Assembly: GCF_965208555.1 (NCBI RefSeq)
Contig: NZ_OZ242342.1
Location: 2,852,001-2,916,000, forward strand
Source of the DNA: Poriferisodalis sp965208555
GTDB taxonomy: Bacteria > Actinomycetota > Acidimicrobiia > Acidimicrobiales > Poriferisodalaceae
DNA: 64,000 bases
Direction of reading: 5' to 3'
The first letter of the stretch is position 1. The number at the start of each line of letters is the position of its first letter. The notes beneath the pieces are model-generated. The model saw only the letters and a program-made list of their open reading frames with translations, searched no databases and was not told where the DNA came from. Shown in pieces: positions 18,910 through 27,887 of the stretch. The position numbers and the translations under genes are program-made.

Positions 18910-19776
18910 TCAGGTGGCTGCTGCTGTGCGGCGCTGGCGCGGGGTGCCGATGCCGTGCTCTGCGGCGAAAGCAGCGAGCCCATCGCTGATCACAGCGACG
19001 TCGCCGCTGTTCCACGAGATCACCAGCTCGTCGACACCGACTGCCGCGTACTCGGCGGCCAGCGCCGGCGTGAGCGTGTCGGCACCGAGACGTACCGAGA
19101 CCTCAGAGGGAACGCCGGGCCGGCCTGCGGCTTCAGCGGCCTCGCGGATGACCGGCAGGCGTTTCGCGACGCTCTCGGGAGTCAGCATCATCGGATGCCA
19201 GCCGTCGCCGAGCTGGCCCACCCGGCGCAGCGCCGGCGGGCGGTTGCCGCCGATGAGGATCGGCGGGCGGGGCTGCTGCAGCGGCTTGGGAGAACTGACC
19301 GCGCCGGTGAACGAATAGTGCTCACCGGCGAAATCGGCGCTCGATTGAGTCCAGAGCAGGTTCAGCACCTCGATGAACTCGTTGCTGAGCGCACCCCGGT
19401 CGTCGTAGCCCACGCCCAGCAGCTCGTTCTCCTCGGGCAGGCTGCCGACGCCTAAGCCGACTACCAGACGACCGCCGCTCAGGCGGTCGAGCGTCGCCAG
19501 TTCTTTGGCCAGCACCATCGGGTGCAGGTACGGCATCACCAGCACGCTCGTGCCCAGCCGCACCCGGGAGGTGCGGGCGGCCATCCACGTCAGCGTCACG
19601 AGCGCATCGTGATATGGACGCTCGCCGAGACGGTCCCACACGTAGCCGACGTTGAGGACGTGATGGTTGACCCACACCGAGTCGAAGCCGAGTTCCTCGG
19701 CTCGGACCGCCAAGCCGACGACGTCAGCAGGGTCGTCGACACCAAAATTGTTGGGCACGGTGAAACCGAACTTCAT
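18910..19776 (-). CDS. LLM-class (probably F420-dependent) oxidoreductase
   Basis: This is a luciferase-like monooxygenase-fold oxidoreductase; in actinobacteria such proteins generally use coenzyme F420. The ATG at 19776 (MKFGFTVPNN) is chosen for its AAGGAG ribosome-binding site; an upstream in-frame ATG has none. The 288-residue sequence shows the family's LGTSVLVMPYLHPMVLAKEL barrel strand, LSGGRLVVGLGVGS, and PILIGGNRPPALRRVGQLGDG. The gene is convergent with the LRR gene. The substrate is unknown. Confidence 0.88.
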   Translation of the reverse strand: MKFGFTVPNNFGVDDPADVVGLAVRAEELGFDSVWVNHHVLNVGYVWDRLGERPYHDALVTLTWMAARTSRVRLGTSVLVMPYLHPMVLAKELATLDRLSGGRLVVGLGVGSLPEENELLGVGYDDRGALSNEFIEVLNLLWTQSSADFAGEHYSFTGAVSSPKPLQQPRPPILIGGNRPPALRRVGQLGDGWHPMMLTPESVAKRLPVIREAAEAAGRPGVPSEVSVRLGADTLTPALAAEYAAVGVDELVISWNSGDVAVISDGLAAFAAEHGIGTPRQRRTAAAT

Positions 19777-19828
19777 GAGACTCCTTGCTGAGCATCGGCG
19801 AACCAGCATCGCAGATAGGGCAGAGCAA

Positions 19829-20983
19829 TCAGCCTGATGCCTCTACGCGACGGAATCCTCTGCTGCGCGCCCAGCTGTCTGCGCCTGCGCCAGGGAGAAG
19901 GAAGTCAATCTCTCTGGACTTGGTGCCGCCCCGGCCGTGGCCGTTGGAGGTGCCAGCGAGGGCGGCACTTGTCGGCAACTGGAGCAGCTGCCGATCGGGC
20001 CAGACGTCTCTGATTGCGGCTATGCAGAGATCAGCAGTCCTGCGTCGCTGGTCGCTGCGAACCAAGATCGTGGCTTCGTCGCGGAGGATCCTGTCGGACT
20101 CCCGAAAGACAGATGTGATGAGTTCCCTGTAGGCCATCTGGTGGGAGAACTTCGAGGTTCTCTTCCAATCCTGGCCAAATTGGTGCCCGAGGAGCCAGAG
20201 ACGCAGCCAGTGGTCATTCCAGTAGTCGGTGACGCCGCAGTAGGGAGGTGACGTGACCAGGAGCATGGCCTCGCCGGCAGGCTGTCGTGGGAGTTCGGCG
20301 CGCGAATCGCCGAGGAGTACCTCGCTGGTTGCTTGGGCAGGGATGCCGTACTTGTAGCGGCGGCGGATCTTGTCCTTGAGCACCGCGACAGGGTCGACAT
20401 CGGGCGGCCGTGCCATGTCGGCTTCAGTCCACCATTCGACGGAGTATTCGGGAGAGAGCGCGATGGTCGGCGAGAGGGAGTTTGACAATCCGCTGCCGAG
20501 TTTGTCCTGCATGTGGAGGGCGACGAAGGCCATGAGCGTGCGGTCGACAACGGAGGTCCTCCATTGCAAGTCGCGGCGGGCCGCCCGAAGCAGGCCCCGC
20601 ACCTGAGGTGCCCATGCCATCGTCTCGAAGCGATGCCGCGAGCGCTGATCGGTGGGGCGCTGGCTCCTGGCAAGTTCGTCGAGGCGCGCCGTTACGTCGT
20701 CGACGTCGGGCGCGGGTTCTTGTTTGGCAGCCGTGTACAGCCACGCGATGGGATTGATGTCGACCGCGAGAGCCCGACGACCCAGGACAGTCGCAACAAA
20801 GGGAGCGTTTCCTCGCCCGCAGAAGGGATCGAGTACCAGATCATTCGGGCTGGTGAGGTGGCTGATGACGTCGTGGAGGAAGCCACGCGGGAACATCGCG
20901 TAATACCGACCCAACCCGTACCAGCGCCCCGCTGCGGTGTTTCGACGCCAGGTGTCCGCCTCGCTCGTGATGGTGAGGGTCAT
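19829..20983 (-). CDS. Site-specific DNA methyltransferase (predicted amino-methylase), solitary
   Basis: This is a SAM-dependent DNA methyltransferase of 384 residues. Motif I, VLDPFCGRGNAPF, with the following acidic cofactor contact LAVDINP, lies at about residues 49-80. The catalytic motif IV, VTSPPYCGVTDYW, is near residue 240 and is followed by HWLRLWLLG. This I-then-IV order is the reverse of the classical beta-class order. SPPY suggests N4-cytosine (or N6-adenine) methylation. No restriction endonuclease, specificity subunit or Vsr gene adjoins it, so it is either an orphan regulatory methylase or a remnant of a modification system. Confidence 0.85.
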   Translation of the reverse strand: MTLTITSEADTWRRNTAAGRWYGLGRYYAMFPRGFLHDVISHLTSPNDLVLDPFCGRGNAPFVATVLGRRALAVDINPIAWLYTAAKQEPAPDVDDVTARLDELARSQRPTDQRSRHRFETMAWAPQVRGLLRAARRDLQWRTSVVDRTLMAFVALHMQDKLGSGLSNSLSPTIALSPEYSVEWWTEADMARPPDVDPVAVLKDKIRRRYKYGIPAQATSEVLLGDSRAELPRQPAGEAMLLVTSPPYCGVTDYWNDHWLRLWLLGHQFGQDWKRTSKFSHQMAYRELITSVFRESDRILRDEATILVRSDQRRRTADLCIAAIRDVWPDRQLLQLPTSAALAGTSNGHGRGGTKSREIDFLLPGAGADSWARSRGFRRVEASG

Positions 20984-21020
20984 GGAGTCATCTGAGCAGG
21001 CTCTGGGGCCCCTGTGCGGG

Positions 21021-22208
21021 TTAGTAGTGGCTGATGGTGGTGAGGCCGATGACTCCGAAAGTGTTGTCGTCGCGCAGGTACTGGAGGAACACGATCTTGA
21101 TCGTGTGCTCGGTGGCGGTGGCCTCGACGGTGTTGTCGAGCTGCGCTTGGGTGAGCGTGTCGCCTGGACCGCTGGGCGATCCAGTGGGTGCCTGCATCAG
21201 CGTCGCTTGGATGTCGCGGGCCGCCGGGGGCGGGCCGACGGGCGCCGAAGCGGAGGGATAGGCGTTGACGGATTCTGTGCTGTCGAGCACCACGCCCGAT
21301 GGCTGGACGCACCGCCAATCCCAACGCGTGACCTCTCCCTGATTGTTCACAGCACCAACGACTGGGGCGCAGCTGTCCTGCCCCGGGTACGTGTACCTGG
21401 TCGAGAGGCTGTTCTCGTGCTCGCCTTCGGTCGGCACTTCGATGCCGGTGACGGCGTCTCGCCAGTTGTTGCGGAAGGTGTAGGTGTTGATGACCACCGA
21501 CCAGTTCAAGATGCCGGTTTGGGTGTTGACCCATTCCTCGAAGTCCACCCACACGACGCCGTCGTGGCCGTAGGTGGTGACCGAGTACGACCCACTGCTG
21601 CACTTGACGGCCACGCCGGTGTCCATCTTGTCTCGGCACTCCTGATCGGTCGCCGACGACGAGCTCGGCGGGAGTTGTCGCAATGTGGCTTTGAGCTCCG
21701 GGGGCGTCGTCGGGGTGGGCTCGGCCTGAGGCGGCAGGGCGGGCACATCGATGCGCCGGTAACGCGACCGGACGCTCAGTCCGTGGTCGTTGCGTGCCTG
21801 TATCCGGTACACATAGGTGCGCTCTGCCACCACGGTGTCGTCGACGTAGCTGGTGTCGGCGCGGGCGGTGTCGTCCTCGATGATGTGGAACTGCCCGGCC
21901 GCATCCACGCTCGGGTCTCGGCGCAGAATCTGATAGCCGGTGATCGACGGGTCGCCCGGATCAGACCACGACAGGGTCACCTCGAACGCTCCGTCCACCA
22001 CCGACGCAACCGCGCTCGGGCGCGGCGGGATTGCCGGAACAGAACCGCTGCTGGCCGCAACTGGCGCTACGCCGGCCGCGAACACCGCGAGCACAGCCGC
22101 TGAAGCGGCCAACCGCCGCGGCCATGCCGCTCGGGACCCCTCCGCCCCCTGCGACCGGGCGGGCCGGGCAACCCTCAAACCCACGTCCAACAAACTGCGC
22201 ATCGACAT
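21021..22208 (-). CDS. Secreted protein with a fibronectin type III domain
   Basis: This 395-residue protein has an Arg-rich N-terminus and a hydrophobic Ala/Val core ending around VAPVAASS (residues 32-53), which reads as a signal peptide. An FN3 domain follows at about residues 62-152 (FEVTLSWSDPG, ITGYQILRRDP, TYVYRIQARNDHG). After a Pro/Thr linker, the remaining about 230 residues are not recognised; they contain five Cys and aromatic beta-rich stretches such as VVWVDFEEW. The ribosome-binding region is a run of seven G in the mRNA just before the ATG. It probably acts outside the cell, but no ligand can be assigned. Confidence 0.78.
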   Translation of the reverse strand: MSMRSLLDVGLRVARPARSQGAEGSRAAWPRRLAASAAVLAVFAAGVAPVAASSGSVPAIPPRPSAVASVVDGAFEVTLSWSDPGDPSITGYQILRRDPSVDAAGQFHIIEDDTARADTSYVDDTVVAERTYVYRIQARNDHGLSVRSRYRRIDVPALPPQAEPTPTTPPELKATLRQLPPSSSSATDQECRDKMDTGVAVKCSSGSYSVTTYGHDGVVWVDFEEWVNTQTGILNWSVVINTYTFRNNWRDAVTGIEVPTEGEHENSLSTRYTYPGQDSCAPVVGAVNNQGEVTRWDWRCVQPSGVVLDSTESVNAYPSASAPVGPPPAARDIQATLMQAPTGSPSGPGDTLTQAQLDNTVEATATEHTIKIVFLQYLRDDNTFGVIGLTTISHY

Positions 22209-22273
22209 CGGAACCCCCCCGATTCACGCTGCTCACATGGTCACTTTGGCTCATGTTTTGCTGCAGCATACAC

Positions 22274-22303
22274 ATGATAGTTGTAACGATTAGATCGGCG
22301 CAA
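22274..22303 (-). promoter_or_regulatory. Possible promoter of the FN3 protein gene
   Basis: On the minus strand TTGCGC (22298-22303) and TATCAT (22274-22279) are separated by 18 nt. This lies about 65 bp before the FN3 gene start, in an AT-richer patch of an otherwise gene-free 203-bp interval (22209-22411). The match to a sigma-70-type promoter is partial. Confidence 0.3.
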
Positions 22304-22411
22304 CCATGCAATGGCCGCAACCACTCACCCGGCCGCGAAAGGTCGGTGAGCTGTGTCGTTTGCCTGCTGGAGCCGCCGTTCCGGTCGTTCAGGAACAGCG
22401 CGATTTCGGCT

Positions 22412-23635
22412 TTAGGACAGCGCAGTGAAGGCGGCGTCGGCGATGTCGCAGGTGCGGTTGATGTCGTCGTCGGTGTGGGCCGTGCACACGAAGTTGTTGT
22501 GGTAGCTGAGCAGGTAGGCGCCTCGGCGGATGCACTCGGCCACCCAGCGGGCGTGGAACTTCGAGCCGCCCTCGCTGACGACACGCAGGTACGGCATGGC
22601 GGGCACACCGCTCACCCGCAGTTCGTGCCCATGAGCTGCTGCCACATCTCCCAACGCCTCGCCGAGACGGGTGCCGATCTCGGTTGCCGCATTGGCGGCA
22701 TCCGCAGCGCGCAGTTCCCGCAGCGTGGCAAGCCCAGCCGCCATCGGCGCAGCATTGAAGAACTGCGTGCCGGTGAAGAAGGTCTCAGCGGCGGCTTCCT
22801 TCAGGGCGTCACTGCCGGCGAGCGCGGCGAGGGGATGCCCGTTGCCGATCGCCTTGCCGAAGCACATCAGATCGGGTGTGAACCCGTATGCGACATGCGC
22901 GCCCGCCAGGTCGATCCGGAACCCGCTGCGGACTTCGTCCAAGATCACCACGATTCCGGCGTCGCGGCAGGCCGACTCCACCGCTGCCCAGTAGCCCTCC
23001 GCTGGCAGCTCGTTGTCGGCGAACACCGGGTGGTGGTACGGCGAGGAGATGAAGCAGGCGATGTCGCCCGGGTGGGCAGCGATGGCCGCCTGCACTGCTG
23101 CGACGTCGTTCCACGGCACCTCGATGACGAAGGCCTGATCTTCCGCAATCGTGCCCTTGTTGCCCGGCGCCTGCATCCACGGCGTCGAGCCGTGGTAGCC
23201 GCCCTCGATCTTCAGGATGCAGCGCCGGCCCGTCGCGGCGCGCGCAACCATCACGGCCAGCCCGGTCGCGTCGGCGCCGTTCTTGCCGAACAGCGCCCAG
23301 TCGGCCCCGTCCACCATGTCGACGAGCTCTTCGGCCAGTTCGACCATGACCGGCGCAGCGAGGCTCACCGTGCTGCCGTCGGCTGCCTGTTTGGCGGCCG
23401 CCTCTTCCACTGTCGGGTGGTTGTAGCCCAGGATGTTCGGGCCGTACGCGCACATCCAGTCGATATAGGAGTTGCCGTCCACGTCGGTGAAGCGGGCGCC
23501 TTCTGCCGACGAGAAGAAGACCGGGCCGTCCTCGATGACCGCCGGGCCGTAGTGGCCGTAGACGCCCTTGGGAACGACGGCCTTGGCTCGCTCGTACAGC
23601 TCCTGGGACTTCTGGGTTGGCATCGGCTCGCTCAT
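22412..23635 (-). CDS. Class III aminotransferase (glutamate-1-semialdehyde aminomutase-like)
   Basis: This is a PLP-dependent fold-type I aminotransferase of 407 residues. Visible motifs are DVDGNSYIDWMCAYGPNILG at the N-terminus, GGYHGS, VILDEVRSGFR (cofactor Asp), and the lysine motif CFGKAIGNGHPLAAL. The start at 23635 (MSEPMPTQ) is preferred because GAGAGG lies before it and the longer frame adds an unlikely Pro/Arg extension that reaches into the divergent CoA-transferase gene. It resembles glutamate-1-semialdehyde 2,1-aminomutase-type enzymes, but without hem genes nearby an omega-transaminase role is at least as likely. Confidence 0.85.
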   Translation of the reverse strand: MSEPMPTQKSQELYERAKAVVPKGVYGHYGPAVIEDGPVFFSSAEGARFTDVDGNSYIDWMCAYGPNILGYNHPTVEEAAAKQAADGSTVSLAAPVMVELAEELVDMVDGADWALFGKNGADATGLAVMVARAATGRRCILKIEGGYHGSTPWMQAPGNKGTIAEDQAFVIEVPWNDVAAVQAAIAAHPGDIACFISSPYHHPVFADNELPAEGYWAAVESACRDAGIVVILDEVRSGFRIDLAGAHVAYGFTPDLMCFGKAIGNGHPLAALAGSDALKEAAAETFFTGTQFFNAAPMAAGLATLRELRAADAANAATEIGTRLGEALGDVAAAHGHELRVSGVPAMPYLRVVSEGGSKFHARWVAECIRRGAYLLSYHNNFVCTAHTDDDINRTCDIADAAFTALS

Positions 23636-23712
23636 GGCTGTGCCTCTCGACGAGAGCTTCTTGTTGGGCTGAATCCTGACACATCGAAGGGCTGCCACCC
23701 CCGGGCGGGGGT

Positions 23713-23718
23713 TACCAT
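23713..23718 (+). promoter_or_regulatory. Leaderless-type -10 element of the CoA-transferase gene
   Basis: TACCAT lies 6 nt before the ATG at 23725. No Shine-Dalgarno sequence is present between them. Confidence 0.4.
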
Positions 23719-23724
23719 CCGGCG

Positions 23725-24912
23725 ATGGGAGCGCTTGACGGTTACCGCGTGCTTGATCTGGCCGTGCTGGTGCAGGGCCCGCAGGCAGCGGCAACGCTGC
23801 ACGACATGGGAGCGTCGGTCATCAAGATCGAGCTGCCGGGCATGGGAGACCTGGGACGGGTCATCCCCAATTCGCCTGACGATCTGCGAAGCCCGTACTA
23901 CGAGGCCTGCAACCGGGGGAAGCGGTCGGTCACCCTCGACCTGCGCACCCCGGGCGGCAAGAGCACCCTCGAGCGGCTGGTGCAGAGCACCGATGTGCTG
24001 ATCCACAACTTCGTGCCCGGGACGATGGAGGCCTGGGGCCTGTCCTATGAGCACCTGTCGGCGATCAACCCCCAGCTCGTGTACGCCACCGGTTCGAGCT
24101 TCGGGCCCATCGGGCCCAAGTCGACCCGCGAAGGGGCCGACATGACCGGGCAGGCCGAAGGCGGGCTCATGTTCGGCACCCGCATCGACGGCGGTCCTCC
24201 CATCATCAACGGGGCGGTCGTCTCCGACCACGTCGGCTGCCAAAACATGGTCGCCGGCATCCTCGCGGCGCTGCTGCATCGTGAGAAGACCGGCAGGGGC
24301 CAACGGGTCGACGTGTCGCTCGTCGGCAGCACCATCTACGCGCAGGCGTCCGAGATCACCTACACCCTGCTGACCGGCCGCAACCCCGAGCGGACCCACT
24401 CGGGACACGCCATCATCCCCACCCTGCTCCACACCGTCGAGGCGGCCGACGGCTGGATCCACCTGCTCAGCGGCACCGGACCGGGATGGCCCGAGTTCGC
24501 CCGGGTGCTCGACCGGCCCGACCTCGCCGACGACGAGCGGTTCATGGCCCTGATGCTGAGCGCCGAGGCCCGAGCTGAACTGGTCGCCATCATCGACGAG
24601 GTATTCCCCACCAGGACCATCGCCGAGTGGGAGGCGACGCTGGAGGGGGCCGGCGTCCGCTACGGGCTGGTACGCGACTACGAGACGATCGTGGCCGACG
24701 AATCGATGTACGAGAACGGCTACCTGCGACGGGTGGAGCACCCCGATGGCAGCCGTGCGGTGATCGGCACCCCGATCCGCATGTCGGAGACGCCGCTCGA
24801 GCCCGGCGCTGTCGCGCCGGAGCTCGGTCAGCACACTGAGGAGGTGCTGCTCGAGCACGGCTACTCGTGGGAGGACATCGGCGCGCTGCGCGCCGGGGGC
24901 GCCTTCGGCTGA
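23725..24912 (+). CDS. CaiB/BaiF-type (class III) CoA-transferase
   Basis: This enzyme of 395 residues transfers CoA between organic acids. Family features are the N-terminal YRVLDLAVLVQGPQAAATL, VIKIELPG, RGKRSVTLDLRTPGGK, a putative catalytic Asp in EGADMTGQAEGGL (about residue 139), and RGQRVDVSLVGSTI. It is divergent from the class III aminotransferase and convergent with the acyl-CoA dehydrogenase. The acyl substrate cannot be inferred beyond a likely role in carboxylic acid activation. Confidence 0.9.
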   Translation: MGALDGYRVLDLAVLVQGPQAAATLHDMGASVIKIELPGMGDLGRVIPNSPDDLRSPYYEACNRGKRSVTLDLRTPGGKSTLERLVQSTDVLIHNFVPGTMEAWGLSYEHLSAINPQLVYATGSSFGPIGPKSTREGADMTGQAEGGLMFGTRIDGGPPIINGAVVSDHVGCQNMVAGILAALLHREKTGRGQRVDVSLVGSTIYAQASEITYTLLTGRNPERTHSGHAIIPTLLHTVEAADGWIHLLSGTGPGWPEFARVLDRPDLADDERFMALMLSAEARAELVAIIDEVFPTRTIAEWEATLEGAGVRYGLVRDYETIVADESMYENGYLRRVEHPDGSRAVIGTPIRMSETPLEPGAVAPELGQHTEEVLLEHGYSWEDIGALRAGGAFG

Positions 24913-24951
24913 GGGCTGCGTCTCGGCGTGTTGCCGCTGCAGCGAATGGGC

Positions 24952-26223
24952 TCAGGCGTACAGCTGCCGCAGCGACCGGGCGATTCGATCAGTCTGGATC
25001 TCGGTGCTGCCGTCCACGTAGTTGGCGATGCGCGCCCCGACCAGGTGGTGGCCGCCTGGGTGATCGCTGCGCAGGCCCTCGGCGCCCATGGCCTGGATGC
25101 ACGTGGCGATGTCGGCCTCGGCCGTCTCGGTGGCGAACTTCTTGGCGTGGGCGGCGGGCAGGATCGCTCCCGTCGCGTCACCGGTGCGCAGCGACTCGGT
25201 GACGGCCTCGATCGCCCGCCCGGTGAGCAGGCGTGCGGCCTCTAGGCGGTTCTGCACGCCGGCCAGCTTCCAGGCGAGTCCCTGGTGGGCGATGACGGGC
25301 TTGCCGAACGCCTCGCGCTCGGCGCCGTAGCGCACTGCGCTCGCCAGCGTGGCTTCCACCATGGCGCAGCACATGGCCGCGACATAGGTGCGGGCGCCGT
25401 TCACGCTCGACAGGGCGGCGATGAAGGCTTCTCCCGCGGGGCTGAGGAGGTCATCGGCTTCGGCAACGTAGCCGTCCAGCCGGAAGCCGCCCGTCCCGAT
25501 GAGATGGCCGCCGGCCAGCTCGTAGGGCGGCAGCCGTTCGAAGCCGGGCCGGGTGCCGTCGATGAGGAACAGCGCGATGCCACGACCCCGAGAGCCTGGT
25601 TCGGTCTGCGCGTAGCAGAAGATGACGTCGGAGTGCGCGGCATTGGTGATCCAGGCCTTGGCGCCATCGAGCCGCCATCTGCCGTCGACGGGCGTCGCCG
25701 TAGTGGCGATGTTGGCGAAGTCGCTGCCGGCGCCGGGCTCGGTCAGCGCGGTGGAACCGAAGCGGCGACCGGCCATCAGGTCGGCCAGGTACAGCTCACG
25801 GTGGCGTTCGGTGCCGCGCTGCGCCACTCGTGCTGCAACGTTGCCGGTATTGACGAGGCTGAACGCGAACGGCATCGAGACAGCGCTGAGCACCTCGGTG
25901 ATTCGGCACTTCTGGGCGAAGCTCATCCCGAGCCCGCCCAGTGCGGTGGGCACCTCCATCGCCAGCAGGCCGATTTCGGATGCCTCACGCAGGGCTTCGG
26001 GCGCCATGCGCTTCTCGGATTCCCAACGGCTCACATTGGGAGCCACGACGGTGTCGCGGAACTGTGCAACTTCGCCCACAAAGGCCTCGAACGTCGCAGC
26101 CTCCATAGCGGCGATGGGATCGTCAGCAGCGTCCGTGCTGTCGGGGTCGGCAGCGTCAGCGTCGGCGGCAGTCACCGCGGCGACGGTAGCAGCGGTGACC
26201 CGAGGCCAGCCGGGAGCAGACAC
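24952..26223 (-). CDS. Acyl-CoA dehydrogenase
   Basis: This FAD-dependent acyl-CoA dehydrogenase has an open frame of 423 residues. Family segments are RFGSTALTEPGAGSDFANI (FAD contact), KAWITNAAHSDV, FGKPVIAHQGLAWKLA, and near the C-terminus YVDGSTEIQTDRIARSL. The GTG start at 26223 gives an Asp/Ala-rich N-terminal extension of about 38 residues. An ATG at MEAATFEAF would give the more usual length of about 385. It is divergent from the NUDIX gene. The acyl chain is unknown. Confidence 0.87.
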   Translation of the reverse strand: MSAPGWPRVTAATVAAVTAADADAADPDSTDAADDPIAAMEAATFEAFVGEVAQFRDTVVAPNVSRWESEKRMAPEALREASEIGLLAMEVPTALGGLGMSFAQKCRITEVLSAVSMPFAFSLVNTGNVAARVAQRGTERHRELYLADLMAGRRFGSTALTEPGAGSDFANIATTATPVDGRWRLDGAKAWITNAAHSDVIFCYAQTEPGSRGRGIALFLIDGTRPGFERLPPYELAGGHLIGTGGFRLDGYVAEADDLLSPAGEAFIAALSSVNGARTYVAAMCCAMVEATLASAVRYGAEREAFGKPVIAHQGLAWKLAGVQNRLEAARLLTGRAIEAVTESLRTGDATGAILPAAHAKKFATETAEADIATCIQAMGAEGLRSDHPGGHHLVGARIANYVDGSTEIQTDRIARSLRQLYA

Positions 26224-26235
26224 GGTTCGGCCACC

Positions 26236-26241
26236 TACGCT
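26236..26241 (+). promoter_or_regulatory. Leaderless-type -10 element of the NUDIX gene
   Basis: TACGCT lies 8 nt before the GTG at 26250, in the very short divergent interval next to the acyl-CoA dehydrogenase start. Confidence 0.45.
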
Positions 26242-26249
26242 GCGACATT

Positions 26250-26885
26250 GTGGTTGGGCCGCCCGCTGTCACCCAAGCGTTCACAGATGTGCGCTTGTCC
26301 GACGTGCTCAGCCAAGACTTAGACACGCCGCATCAGGGTCCGACTGCGGCCGTAGCGGCTGTGGTGCGATGGGGCGATCGCGGGCCCGAGATGCTGTTCA
26401 TCGAGCGCGCGATCCGAAACGGGGACCCCTGGTCGGGCCACATGGCGTTTCCCGGCGGCCGGACGGAACCTGACGACGACGACACGTTCGACACGGCGGT
26501 GCGCGAGAGCCGCGAGGAAATCGGATTCGACATCACCGCGGACGCGGGGGTTCGCTGGCTCGGCCGGCTCGATGACCTGGAAGGCAATCCGCGCTGGCGC
26601 GGCGCCGCGCTGCGGGTGACCCCGCATGTCTGCTGGCTCGAGGGCGGCCGGCCCGAATTGACCCTCAACTACGAAGTCGCCGACGCGTTCTGGGTGTCGG
26701 TGCTGGAGTTGGCTGATCCGGGGCGCCACATCGATTACCACTACCCGCCGAGGCCCGACGAACGCTTCCCGGGAATCGAAGTGGGACACGGACGCGTGAT
26801 CTGGGGCATGACCCTGCGGATGCTGCAGGACATGTTCACCCGCGCAGGCCACCCGCTGCCCATTCAGTTCAGCCCGTCGAGCTGA
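26250..26885 (+). CDS. NUDIX hydrolase, coenzyme A pyrophosphatase-like
   Basis: This 211-residue protein carries a NUDIX box: MAFPGGRTEPDDDD, followed by TAVRESREEIGFD (about residues 68-95), with the REXXEE glutamates that bind metal. The FPGGR.EP variant is typical of CoA/nucleotide pyrophosphatases, so cleavage of CoA or a related dinucleoside pyrophosphate is the most likely activity. The GTG start is supported by a -10-like hexamer 8 nt upstream. It is divergent from the acyl-CoA dehydrogenase gene. Confidence 0.85.
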   Translation: MVGPPAVTQAFTDVRLSDVLSQDLDTPHQGPTAAVAAVVRWGDRGPEMLFIERAIRNGDPWSGHMAFPGGRTEPDDDDTFDTAVRESREEIGFDITADAGVRWLGRLDDLEGNPRWRGAALRVTPHVCWLEGGRPELTLNYEVADAFWVSVLELADPGRHIDYHYPPRPDERFPGIEVGHGRVIWGMTLRMLQDMFTRAGHPLPIQFSPSS

Positions 26886-26943
26886 GCTCGAGCAGCGGGC
26901 GCTGGGAGCGGGTGCTTGCTGCGCCTGCGCATGCCATGTTCGT

Positions 26944-26949
26944 TAGGGT
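26944..26949 (+). promoter_or_regulatory. -10-like element before the second SMP-30 gene
   Basis: TAGGGT lies 9 nt before an in-frame GTG at 26959 and about 70 nt before the ATG at 27019. It could serve a leaderless 305-residue form or a short leader ahead of the ribosome-binding-site-led ATG. Confidence 0.4.
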
Positions 26950-27018
26950 CCGCACACCGTGGGCTCGTGGGTTCAGGCCGATGGCCGGGTATCAAGAAGC
27001 GGAGCAGGGGAGACGTCG

Positions 27019-27876
27019 ATGAGCGCTGACTTCGAGTTGGAGTTGCTGAGTTCGGGATGGGGCCTCATCGAAGGTCCGCGGGTGGACGAGCACGACAACT
27101 TCTATTTCTCCGACGTGCCCAACGGCGGCGTGCGCCGGCTGAGGCCCGACGGCGAGATCGAGATCGTGGTCCCAAAGCGTCGGGGCGTCGGCGGCATGGT
27201 GCTGCACGCCGACGGCGGTGTTGTGGTGAGCGGTCGCAACATCCAGCACGTCACCGACGCCGGCTCGGAAGTGCTGTTCGCTCCCGATGTCGCCGGCTTC
27301 AACGACATGCACACTGACTCGTTGGGACGCGTTTACGTTGGCTCGCTGCGGCGCAACCCGTTCGACGAGTCATCCCCCGACGAGGCGGGCGAGCTGTACC
27401 GCATCAACCTGGACGGCTCGACCGACGAGGTGTATGGCGACGTCCAGCTCACCAACGGCATCGGCTTCTCACCCGATGGCACCCGGCTCTATCACTCCGA
27501 CAGCATTCCAGGCCGGGTGTGGGTGTCCGATGTCGACGGCGATGTCGTATCGAATCGACGCGAGTTCGTGGCCGAGCGCAAGGTGCCCGACGGACTCGCG
27601 GTGGATGTCGACGGCGGCGTGTGGGTTGCGCTGGCCGAAGGCGGCCGGGTGCAGCGCTACACGCCAGACGGCGAGCCCGATCTCGCCGTGCCGGTGCCCG
27701 ACCAATTTGTCACCAGCGTCTGCTTCGGCGGCGCCGACATGCGCGACCTGTACATCGTGACCGGCGGCAGTACGGCCGATGCCCTCGGCGCGGCCGGCGG
27801 CGGGTGCATCTTCCGCACCCGTGCGCCGGTGGCCGGCGTGCCGACCCCGCTCGCACGGGTGCGCCCTGCATCCTGA
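27019..27876 (+). CDS. SMP-30/gluconolactonase-family protein
   Basis: This is a beta-propeller lactonase-like protein of 285 residues from the ATG at 27019, which has GGGGAG 7 nt upstream. A GTG at 26959 is the alternative. Family segments are LIEGPRVDEHDNFYFSDV (metal-ligand Glu), GFNDMHTDSLGRVYVGSL, LTNGIGFSPDGTRLYHSDS (Asn/Asp ligands) and PDGLAVDVDGGVWVAL. An alpha/beta hydrolase follows after 11 bp, so the two are probably co-transcribed and may act on the same ester or lactone pathway. Confidence 0.87.
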   Translation: MSADFELELLSSGWGLIEGPRVDEHDNFYFSDVPNGGVRRLRPDGEIEIVVPKRRGVGGMVLHADGGVVVSGRNIQHVTDAGSEVLFAPDVAGFNDMHTDSLGRVYVGSLRRNPFDESSPDEAGELYRINLDGSTDEVYGDVQLTNGIGFSPDGTRLYHSDSIPGRVWVSDVDGDVVSNRREFVAERKVPDGLAVDVDGGVWVALAEGGRVQRYTPDGEPDLAVPVPDQFVTSVCFGGADMRDLYIVTGGSTADALGAAGGGCIFRTRAPVAGVPTPLARVRPAS

Positions 27877-27887
27877 GCGCCGGTTCC

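Noticed and set aside
22031..24001. Open frame of 656 codons on the plus strand across the FN3, aminotransferase and CoA-transferase genes
   Set aside because: It crosses two well-supported genes in antisense and one out of frame; no protein family features.
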